Origin: an uncultured Prevotella sp.
GTDB lineage: Bacteria; Bacteroidota; Bacteroidia; Bacteroidales; Bacteroidaceae
DNA: 5,333 nt
NCBI GenBank assembly: GCA_900554835.1
Contig: USJD01000226.1
Span: 1-5,333, forward strand
Direction: 5' to 3'
The position numbers and the translations under genes are program-made. Positions 1-5,281 of this stretch are shown here, in pieces. The notes below the pieces were generated by a model, which did not search any database, was not told the DNA's origin, and was given only the letters and a program-made list of their open reading frames with translations. The first letter of the stretch is position 1. Every line of letters begins with the position of its first letter.

Positions 1-22
1 TTGCAAAATACTGCATAAAAGA

Positions 23-262
23 CTATAATTCAACTGTTTCAAAGATCGAATTGCCTTTTTTATTGGACACTATAGGTGCCGTTAATGTTTTTGAGTCTGA
101 AGCTTTAACATGTGAATTAGCTCCACCCAAAAATAACCCGAATAACATAATACATGTGATGGTGCGAAGACCGCTTGCCCCCCCATCATACGCTTTTCTA
201 AGTAAATCAATCATATTTTTAAATCTGCTAAAACTTTTATATATACTTACTTTTACATGCAT
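23..262 (-). CDS. possible small exported protein, unrecognised
   Basis: I do not recognise this 79-residue protein. A stretch near residues 35-48 is hydrophobic (core IMLFGLFLGG) and is followed by a possible signal-peptidase site around HVKA/S (residues 51-55). That would leave a mature peptide of about 25 residues. No cysteine sits at a lipobox position. The start is uncertain: Met17 (start codon at 212-214) would give a shorter, more usual signal-peptide n-region, and Met39 is also in frame. No Shine-Dalgarno sequence precedes any of them, which is normal in Bacteroidetes. Support comes from a same-strand promoter candidate at 366-373 that has no other visible target in the window. Against it are the short length, AT-rich composition and lack of a known family. 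A run of seven G on the coding strand (178-184) falls in codons 27-29. It may instead be non-coding sequence in a transcribed leader of a gene beyond the left edge. Confidence 0.4.
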   Translation of the reverse strand: MHVKVSIYKSFSRFKNMIDLLRKAYDGGASGLRTITCIMLFGLFLGGANSHVKASDSKTLTAPIVSNKKGNSIFETVEL

Positions 263-471
263 AGAGTATTGTAATCTCTATTAGACTATAGCTGTAAACT
301 TTAATTGTTTCATTTAATAGTTTCTATCCTGTTGGAACTTCTGATTAGAGTCCCCTTTTTGGGTGCAAAGATATGAATAATTTCCGAATTTCTATACGTT
401 GGAATTGTTACAATTGTGTTATATTAAGATTATTTAGAATTATATTCATATTTTTTCTAAAATTCTGGGTT
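263..471. other. AT-rich intergenic region downstream of the MFS gene
   Basis: No gene is visible here apart from the leader of the small minus-strand ORF. There is no convincing intrinsic terminator for the MFS gene, which ends at 472. The only pairings I found are a 5-bp palindrome with loop TTA at 403-415 and AGAATT/AATTCT arms at 436-441 and 461-466 separated by 19 bases, both weak and AT-only. The operon may therefore end by a factor-dependent mechanism or read through toward the small ORF. Confidence 0.5.
366..373 (-). promoter_or_regulatory. Bacteroidetes -7 promoter element for the small minus-strand ORF
   Basis: Reading the minus strand, 373-366 is TATCTTTG, an exact match to the Bacteroidetes primary-sigma -7 consensus TAnnTTTG. 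It continues as CACCCAAA to position 358, the same kind of downstream sequence seen at the other promoter in this window. I see no clear -33 TTTG at the usual 19-21 base spacing. Transcription would start near 360 and run leftward, giving a leader of about 100 bases to the ATG at 262 or about 145 to the one at 214. Confidence 0.5.
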
Positions 472-1659
472 CTATTCCATTCTTCTTCTTTTCTCAAAGA
501 ATTTCTTGGAAGCGAGGAAAAAGAGGGCAACACTGGCGGCATTTTCTATCGCTACCATCCAGAATGTTGTATTGTAACTGAAATGTTCTGCCACGACGCC
601 TCCTAAAAGACAACCGATACCGAAACCTAAATCCCAACCGGTAAGAATACTACTGTTGGCAGTACCTCGCTGGTCATGGCGGGCTACATTGATAAACATG
701 TTGAGGAAAGCAGGGTAGAGGTGTCCATTGCCCAGTCCGATGAGGGCAGCAGAGAGGTAATAAGTTATCGGATGATGAATGCCTACGAAGAGAAGGAATC
801 CCACAAGAGAGATGCACATACCTTCGGCAGCATTCTGAGTTAACTTACCTTGGCTCAATGCCTTACGACCTTGCAGACGAGAGGTGAAGAGACCGATGGA
901 AAGAATGGCAAAATAGGTGCCGGTTCCTCCCGTAATGCCCAATTCCTCCTTGCTGTAGATGGCAAGGTAGTTGCTGAGGACGCCCCAGCAGAAACCAAAC
1001 ATGGCAATATTGATGGCGAGCAACCAGGCACGGGTCAGGAAGAAACGGTCTAAAGAGAGTTTCTCCTTGTTCTTGATAATTTCCTTTTCAGGCAAGCGGA
1101 TGGTTCCTGCGATGACCACTGAGGCTAAAGCCACCAAAAAGGCTATCCAGAAAAGAACCATGTAGCTCCCCACGAAATCGTGGAGATAAATTCCTATGGA
1201 TGGAGCAATAGCCATGGCGAAGTTATTGCTCAATCCATAGAGACCGATACCTTCATTGCGGCGACTCGAAGGGAGTACATCGATGGCACAGGTACTGTTG
1301 GCTACTGTGACTGCACCGAAAGGACCGCCATGAAGGGTGCGGCAAATGGCAAACATGAGGATGGTGCCAGCGGCGATATAACCGGCAAAGAAGATGGCAA
1401 AGCCCGACAAACAGAACATGAGCACCTTCTTGCGGGAGAAACTATCGACTACATAGCCACTGAAAGGTCGGATGATGAGAGCTGCCACGGTATAGCCGCT
1501 CAGTACGATTCCAATGGTATCCTTTGTTGCTCCGAAAGTCTCGCTCAGATAGAGTGGGAGCAGGGGAGTAAGAAGGTAGAAGGCAAAGTACAACAGGAAA
1601 TTGGTTGTCATCACCTTCACATAGTTTGCATTCCAGAGTTTCTCTTTATTCGTTGACAT
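472..1659 (-). CDS. MFS transporter, 12-TM, substrate unknown
   Basis: This 395-residue protein is a major facilitator superfamily transporter of the inner membrane. Hydrophobic segments lie at roughly residues 18-38, 49-66, 78-97, 99-120, 136-159, 164-186, 210-233, 248-265, 278-296, 299-320, 335-357 and 362-385, with a charged loop at about 190-207 dividing the two six-helix halves. The MFS motif A between helices 2 and 3 is present (G68, D72, R76, K77, K78). R107 and G111 fit the RxxxG motif B of helix 4. NNFAMAIAPSIG (145-156) resembles the helix-5 motif C typical of drug/H+ antiporter-like members. The second-half motif A is reduced to SRLQGRK (260-266). Length is normal and nothing is broken. 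The start at 1659 is preferred because the ATG ten bases upstream is followed at once by TAG. It lies 27 bases after nudC with no promoter between, so it is the last gene of that operon. Its substrate cannot be read from sequence; a nucleoside, nucleobase or pyridine export or import role is only a contextual guess. Confidence 0.9.
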   Translation of the reverse strand: MSTNKEKLWNANYVKVMTTNFLLYFAFYLLTPLLPLYLSETFGATKDTIGIVLSGYTVAALIIRPFSGYVVDSFSRKKVLMFCLSGFAIFFAGYIAAGTILMFAICRTLHGGPFGAVTVANSTCAIDVLPSSRRNEGIGLYGLSNNFAMAIAPSIGIYLHDFVGSYMVLFWIAFLVALASVVIAGTIRLPEKEIIKNKEKLSLDRFFLTRAWLLAINIAMFGFCWGVLSNYLAIYSKEELGITGGTGTYFAILSIGLFTSRLQGRKALSQGKLTQNAAEGMCISLVGFLLFVGIHHPITYYLSAALIGLGNGHLYPAFLNMFINVARHDQRGTANSSILTGWDLGFGIGCLLGGVVAEHFSYNTTFWMVAIENAASVALFFLASKKFFEKRRRME

Positions 1660-1686
1660 ACACCTACATGTTTTACCGTTAATGAA

Positions 1687-2457
1687 TTATTTTTCCTCCA
1701 ACCAGGCATCAATGAGCTTTCTGGCGATGGAAAGTTTCTCAGGGAGGATAGGGAGATTGTCTTTCCTGAACCATCTTCCGCGGGAGAGTTCTTCTTTCTG
1801 AAGATGAATCTCTCCATCTACGTAGTCGGCTGTAAAACCGATCATCAGTCCGCTCGGATAAGGCCACGGCTGGGAACCGAAGTATTTGATATTGGTAATG
1901 GTAAGTCCGGTTTCCTCCATCACCTCGCGGTGAACGGCTTCCTCTAAGCTCTCGCCAGTTTCTACGAATCCCGCTACGAGACTGTCGAAGTTGCCCTTGA
2001 AGTTGCGGGCATGAACGAGAAGCACCTCATCGCCCTTGTGGATGAGTACGATGATGGCTGTAGCGAGGGAAGGCCAAACCTGCTTGCCGCAGTTGGTACA
2101 TTTCTTACTGATGTCTGTAGCCATTTCCATAGGCGCACCGCAGACACCGCAGAAGTGGGTGTTCTGGTCCCAGTAGTTCAATTCCTGACACTTGCCAGCC
2201 TTCTGGTAGAGTGCAGGAGAGAGCTTGTAGAAACTGGGACGGAGCCCGCACATCTCGTATTTCGGATTGTCAGTGATAGGTTCAGGAATAGTGAACGTTT
2301 TCACCTCCGTACCATCCTCCATTGGAGTGATGTTGAGGATATGTGTCCAGGGCTTCGTCTCTATCGGGCACTCCTCACTGCATGGAATCGTGTAGGTTCC
2401 GTCTTCTCTCTTTTCCAAGACGATATCCGTCTTGCAGAATATAAACCAATATTTCAT
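1687..2457 (-). CDS. nudC: NAD(H) diphosphatase, zinc-ribbon Nudix hydrolase
   Basis: NudC hydrolyses NAD(H) to NMN(H) plus AMP (EC 3.6.1.22) and in other bacteria also removes NAD caps from RNA 5' ends; it acts in the cytoplasm. The 256-residue length is almost that of Escherichia coli NudC. An N-terminal domain (about 1-95) is followed by a four-cysteine zinc ribbon (C103, C106, C120, C123). The Nudix fold then carries a complete Nudix box from G163 to L185 with E169, R177, E178, E181, E182 and G184. The NudC-specific signature SQPWPYP is at 195-201, which separates NADH pyrophosphatases from other Nudix enzymes. One difference from the enterobacterial form is WPSLAT (128-133), where E. coli has a YPR-type segment after the ribbon. 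The ATG overlaps the TGA of the upstream nucleotidase gene as ATGA, so translation is probably coupled. The stop lies 27 bases before the MFS start. Family assignment is near certain; the in vivo substrate (free NAD(H) or NAD-capped RNA) is open. Confidence 0.95.
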   Translation of the reverse strand: MKYWFIFCKTDIVLEKREDGTYTIPCSEECPIETKPWTHILNITPMEDGTEVKTFTIPEPITDNPKYEMCGLRPSFYKLSPALYQKAGKCQELNYWDQNTHFCGVCGAPMEMATDISKKCTNCGKQVWPSLATAIIVLIHKGDEVLLVHARNFKGNFDSLVAGFVETGESLEEAVHREVMEETGLTITNIKYFGSQPWPYPSGLMIGFTADYVDGEIHLQKEELSRGRWFRKDNLPILPEKLSIARKLIDAWLEEK

Positions 2458-4220
2458 TTTTGCTTACCGAATAAAAGTTGATAGTCTCTTTCTGCGGCAG
2501 GCTTCACCCAATTCTCTGGCACAAATTTCCAGTTGCCGTTAGCCTTTGCCTCAATTTCGCCCATGCGTGAAATCTCCTCCATGAGATAGAAACGCTGGTC
2601 TTTCTCACTGCGATATACGATACGCTTCTCCAGTTCATCCTTTGGAATGCCGGCACCCTTGGTCAGGAGTTCACCACCGCCATTGCCGCGATAACTGTTC
2701 ACTGCCACATTGTAGAATTTCTTCTCATCGAAAGGTTGTCCGTTGCTCATGCGCAGGATCTTCACCTTCTCTCCGTCTGGCTTGGTGACATCCACCTCGT
2801 AGTCGATGCCCGCAGCACTGTCGAAATTGAAAGAGAAGTTCTTGAAACCAAGTCGTTGCTGGTCACCGAAAGTCTTCTCATCGAGCAGCAGGAGATGGTC
2901 GTCAGGACTCTTCATCGTGTTCACCCAGAGGTCGTAGCTCATTTCCAGATGCTTGCGAATCTCTTCACCGGTGAGGCGCATGGTATAGAGTCCGTTCTCA
3001 TATTTATAGAGATTGAACATATCGCTGACACGGATAGGACCTTCCTGAATGACGGCATTCATCTGCAGCGGAGCATTGAAAGCGATGTCTGCCTTGGTGA
3101 TCTGGAGCATCAGGTTGAGGATGAAATCATTGAAAGCGCAATCGCCGAAGAATGCCTCACGACTGTAGATGGCGTTCTTGAAAGTTCCGATTTCCTTGTT
3201 GACATACTTATCTACCGCTTCCATCTGAGGCTTGAAGGCTGCCATGAATTTCTCATCGATAGGACAGTCTGTCACGTCTGCTATCTTGCCATGCACCTGC
3301 TTGTTCTGCAGGATATGCGCCGTCTTGTTGTTGATGGTATGTTCATCGATGGTGATGGTGATTTCTGCATCTGCCACGCTGATGGCATTGTTGGCAGGGT
3401 CGAGACAAACCACCTGCTTGCCCTCATTATTGGTGATGGTCTTGCAATGGCGGGTATGGTCGTGTCCGAAGAGCACCAGGTCGAATCCCGGAACCTCCTG
3501 TGCCACTTTCATTGCTGCATCTTCCTCGTATTCCTCGGTCTTGATGCCGCCGTCCCAACCGCTATGGAAGAGACCGATCACAACATCCGGGTCTTCCTTC
3601 TCCTGCAACTGCTTCATCCAGTACTTGGCAGAAGTCACCATGTTCTCAAAGCGGAGACCGCTCCAGAGGTTTTCTGTCAACCAGTTTGGGATGGCAGGAG
3701 TGAGCATACCGAGGACGGCAATCTTCACACCCTCGCGGTTGAGGATGATATAAGGTTTCACGTAAGGAGCCTGGGTCTTGGTGTCGATGATGTTGGCACC
3801 GATCACAGGACAGTTGAGTTCCTTGATCCACTTGTCGTAAACCGCATGACCGGTCTCAACGTCGTGATTTCCAAAGGTTTGTGCGTCATACTTCAAGTAG
3901 TTTACCACATCCGCTGCCACGTTTCTTTCCTTCGTGGCGATGTAATTATAATAATAGCAGGTAGGTTGTCCCTGCAGGATATCTCCGTTTTCCAACAAGA
4001 TGAGGTTATCCTTATAGGTTTGGCGGAGAGAATCCACGTATGAAGAAACACGAGCGAGCGAACCAGCCTTCGGCTTGCGGTTGATGAAATCGTAAGGGAA
4101 GAAGGAACCATGTACGTCACTGGTTTCTATTACTCTTAGCTTGACAGTTCTTTGTTTAGCCATGATTGCATTTGGATTAAGAGTTAGCGCCATCAGTAGC
4201 GCAGCCATTAATTGTTTCAT
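2454..4220 (-). CDS. exported bifunctional metallophosphatase/5'-nucleotidase (UshA/CpdB family)
   Basis: This 588-residue protein belongs to the family of UshA, NadN and CpdB, which dephosphorylate nucleotides, and in some members 2',3'-cyclic nucleotides or NAD, outside the inner membrane. Residues 1-21 form a signal peptide (K2, hydrophobic LMAALLMAL, likely cleavage after A21); no lipobox cysteine is present. The calcineurin-like metallophosphatase domain (about 26-260) keeps all dimetal ligands: D35 and H37 in SDVHG, D80 in NGD, GNHD at 117-120, H219, and GHDH at 252-255. The C-terminal nucleotide-binding domain (about 340-550) includes FNDFILNLM (363-371), YKYENGLYTMRLTGEE (405-420) and NSYRGNGGGE (508-517). 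The YxYxNxLYxxxLTG and YRxxGGG patterns lean toward the CpdB side of the family, but I cannot settle CpdB versus UshA/NadN specificity. It is the first gene of the minus-strand operon, preceded by a leader of about 110 bases with two inverted repeats. No Shine-Dalgarno sequence precedes the ATG. The gene is intact. Confidence 0.93.
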   Translation of the reverse strand: MKQLMAALLMALTLNPNAIMAKQRTVKLRVIETSDVHGSFFPYDFINRKPKAGSLARVSSYVDSLRQTYKDNLILLENGDILQGQPTCYYYNYIATKERNVAADVVNYLKYDAQTFGNHDVETGHAVYDKWIKELNCPVIGANIIDTKTQAPYVKPYIILNREGVKIAVLGMLTPAIPNWLTENLWSGLRFENMVTSAKYWMKQLQEKEDPDVVIGLFHSGWDGGIKTEEYEEDAAMKVAQEVPGFDLVLFGHDHTRHCKTITNNEGKQVVCLDPANNAISVADAEITITIDEHTINNKTAHILQNKQVHGKIADVTDCPIDEKFMAAFKPQMEAVDKYVNKEIGTFKNAIYSREAFFGDCAFNDFILNLMLQITKADIAFNAPLQMNAVIQEGPIRVSDMFNLYKYENGLYTMRLTGEEIRKHLEMSYDLWVNTMKSPDDHLLLLDEKTFGDQQRLGFKNFSFNFDSAAGIDYEVDVTKPDGEKVKILRMSNGQPFDEKKFYNVAVNSYRGNGGGELLTKGAGIPKDELEKRIVYRSEKDQRFYLMEEISRMGEIEAKANGNWKFVPENWVKPAAERDYQLLFGKQK

Positions 4221-4257
4221 AACTGAAAGAATTTATTAATTTTTGTATATCTCGTAT

Positions 4258-4309
4258 CAGTGAATGGGTATGTCACTGTTTCTGACAGATGGGTCATCAT
4301 TTCTGTCAG
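4258..4309 (-). repeat. two adjacent inverted repeats made from an imperfect tandem repeat, in the operon leader
   Basis: The first inverted repeat has 6-bp arms, CAGTGA at 4258-4263 and TCACTG at 4273-4278, with a 9-base loop. The second has 8-bp arms, CTGACAGA at 4282-4289 and TCTGTCAG at 4302-4309, with a 12-base loop. The same stretch is also an imperfect direct repeat: ATGGGT (4264-4269), nine bases, TTTCTGACAG (4279-4288), then ATGGGT (4289-4294), five bases, TTTCTGTCAG (4300-4309). It lies between the operon promoter candidate and the nucleotidase ATG, ending 37 bases before the start codon, so it would be transcribed. It could be a leader RNA structure or a pair of operator sites; no known riboswitch class is recognised. 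Confidence 0.6.
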
Positions 4310-4336
4310 TCCACATGAAAATTTCCCATTTGGATG

Positions 4337-4344
4337 CAAAATTA
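4337..4344 (-). promoter_or_regulatory. Bacteroidetes -7 promoter element of the nucleotidase-nudC-MFS operon
   Basis: On the minus strand 4344-4337 reads TAATTTTG, an exact TAnnTTTG match, continuing as CATCCAAA to 4329. No clear -33 TTTG is present at the expected spacing. The predicted transcript starts near 4330 and has a leader of about 110 bases before the nucleotidase start codon, which includes both inverted repeats. The 16-base unit differs at only three positions from the one at 358-373. Confidence 0.55.
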
Positions 4345-4366
4345 CAAAAAAGAAATGAATACGGCA

Positions 4367-4375
4367 TACTTTTTG
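4367..4375 (+). promoter_or_regulatory. weak -7-like element for the J-protein gene
   Basis: TACTTTTTG resembles TAnnTTTG with one extra base inside the spacer. It would place the transcript start near 4382 and give a leader of about 37 bases containing the GGAGG. No -33 element is visible at the right distance. It lies just outside the divergent operon promoter. Confidence 0.25.
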
Positions 4376-4403
4376 TAGGATAATTGCTAAAAACATTAAA
4401 AAT

Positions 4404-4408
4404 GGAGG
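4404..4408 (+). promoter_or_regulatory. strong Shine-Dalgarno sequence of the J-protein gene
   Basis: GGAGG lies ten bases before the ATG at 4419 and fixes that start. Bacteroidetes genes usually lack Shine-Dalgarno sequences, and none of the minus-strand genes here has a comparable one. Confidence 0.7.
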
Positions 4409-4418
4409 AATTGTAATT

Positions 4419-5186
4419 ATGGCATTTGTAGATTATTATAAGATTCTCGGTGTGGATAAGAATATCCCTCAGAAGGATGTCAGAGCTGCTTATCGTAAAC
4501 GTGCAAAGCAGTTCCATCCCGACTTGCATCCTAACGATCCGAAGGCGAAGGCAAAATTCCAGGCTTTGAATGAAGCCTATGATGTCATCTCCGATCCAGA
4601 TAAGCGCGCCAAATATGATCAGTATGGCGAACAGTGGAAGAATGCGCAGGCTTATGAACAGGCTGGCGGTGGATTTGGAGGCTTCGGCGGCGGTGGTGCT
4701 GGTGGCGGCAATCCGTTTGAGGGCTTCGATTTCAGTAGTTTCGGTTCGGGAGGCAGCGGTTTCAGCAGCTTCTTCGAAAATCTCTTCGGTGGTCGTGGCC
4801 GTAGCGCTGGTGGTGCTGGAGGCTTTGGTGGTTTCGGTGGTTTTGGCGGAAACGCTGGGGCTGATTTCGGTGCTGGTGGTTGCAACGGCGGATGTGGTGG
4901 CAATGCCCGTCAGAGTACTGGTGAGATGAACATGAATGTGAATATCGATATGTACACTGCCTTGTTGGGCGGTGAAGGTATCGTGAAACTCAGCAATGGC
5001 TCAAAGATCAAACTGAAGATCAAACCAGAGACGCAGAATGGAACGAAGGTTCGTGTTCGTGGCAAGGGTTATGACCGAGGCGACGGCACATTCGGTGATT
5101 TGATTATCACCTATAATGTGAAACTGCCTACGGGACTCACCGAGCGTCAGAAGGAATTGCTGAAAGAAATGAAGGAAGCGAAATAA
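4419..5186 (+). CDS. short DnaJ/CbpA-type co-chaperone (J domain, G/F region, one C-terminal domain)
   Basis: J proteins deliver unfolded clients to cytoplasmic DnaK and stimulate its ATPase through the HPD motif. The J domain covers residues 4-70 with HPD at 33-35 and the helix-IV end DPDKRAKYDQYG (59-70). A very long Gly/Phe-rich, low-complexity linker runs from about 83 to 163. A single C-terminal beta domain (about 169-235) then ends in a short charged helix (241-255). The four-repeat DnaJ zinc centre is absent; only C155 and C159 occur, inside the glycine-rich linker. CbpA proteins are usually just over 300 residues with two C-terminal domains, so at 255 residues this one lacks one of them. 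The remaining domain aligns best by eye with the second (MYTALLGGEG, then VRVRGKGY and GDLII). It stands alone: no grpE, dnaK or cbpM neighbour is visible. It has a strong GGAGG and its own terminator at 5241-5278. It is a class B/C J protein rather than true DnaJ. Confidence 0.93.
   Translation: MAFVDYYKILGVDKNIPQKDVRAAYRKRAKQFHPDLHPNDPKAKAKFQALNEAYDVISDPDKRAKYDQYGEQWKNAQAYEQAGGGFGGFGGGGAGGGNPFEGFDFSSFGSGGSGFSSFFENLFGGRGRSAGGAGGFGGFGGFGGNAGADFGAGGCNGGCGGNARQSTGEMNMNVNIDMYTALLGGEGIVKLSNGSKIKLKIKPETQNGTKVRVRGKGYDRGDGTFGDLIITYNVKLPTGLTERQKELLKEMKEAK
4821..4847 (+). repeat. three 9-base tandem units encoding Gly-Phe-Gly
   Basis: The units GGCTTTGGT, GGTTTCGGT and GGTTTTGGC encode GFGGFGGFG (residues 135-143) in the J-protein linker. 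They differ only at synonymous third positions. Such a tract can gain or lose units in frame. Confidence 0.8.
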
Positions 5187-5240
5187 GCAATGTATCGAAA
5201 ATAAGCGAAAAAGCTAATTAAGCGTTTCGACTAAAAAAGT

Positions 5241-5278
5241 AAAACTCCGATGGATATCAATCACATCGGAGTTTTTTT
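5241..5278 (+). terminator. intrinsic terminator of the J-protein gene
   Basis: A perfect 12-bp stem pairs 5241-5252 (AAAACTCCGATG) with 5264-5275, around an 11-base loop, and is followed by a run of seven T (5272-5278). Its A-rich left side (5234-5244) would supply a T-rich tail on the other strand, so it may work in both directions. It starts 54 bases after the J-protein stop. The T-run lies three bases before the proposed group IIC intron boundary. Confidence 0.93.
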
Positions 5279-5281
5279 GTT

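Noticed and set aside
23..262. Double-glycine leader peptide (bacteriocin or pheromone type) in the small ORF
   Set aside because: GG pairs occur, but the usual leader pattern of spaced hydrophobic and acidic residues before GG is absent and no peptidase-type exporter is nearby.
51..284. Plus-strand frame of 77 codons at the left edge
   Set aside because: It overlaps the minus-strand small ORF. No promoter element faces it, and the better promoter candidate points the other way. I cannot fully exclude it.
1180..1656. Plus-strand open frame of 158 codons opposite the MFS gene
   Set aside because: Composition is that of an antisense shadow; it has no promoter, ribosome site or family resemblance, and the minus-strand frame encodes clear transmembrane helices.
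1664..1669. Alternative upstream ATG for the MFS gene
   Set aside because: It is out of frame with the MFS gene and is followed at once by TAG.
2011..2481. Plus-strand open frame opposite the nudC zinc-ribbon region
   Set aside because: The minus strand carries perfect zinc-ribbon cysteines there, and no motif is visible in the plus-strand product.
2736..4043. Long plus-strand open frame of 435 codons opposite the nucleotidase gene
   Set aside because: It has no recognisable domain, and it lies entirely inside a gene whose metal-binding motifs and signal peptide are intact on the other strand. It is a shadow of that gene's codon use.
4257..4529. Minus-strand open frame of 90 codons spanning the divergent gap and the start of the J-protein gene
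   Set aside because: It overlaps the J domain antisense, covers the predicted operon promoter and leader, and its product resembles nothing known.
4652..4903. Proline-rich minus-strand frame
   Set aside because: It is the reverse complement of the Gly/Phe-rich linker, which gives proline codons automatically.
5195..5230. TCGAAA/TTTCGA inverted repeat between the J-protein stop and the terminator
   Set aside because: The arms are only 6 bp with a 24-base loop and no T-run follows; the hairpin at 5241-5278 explains termination much better.
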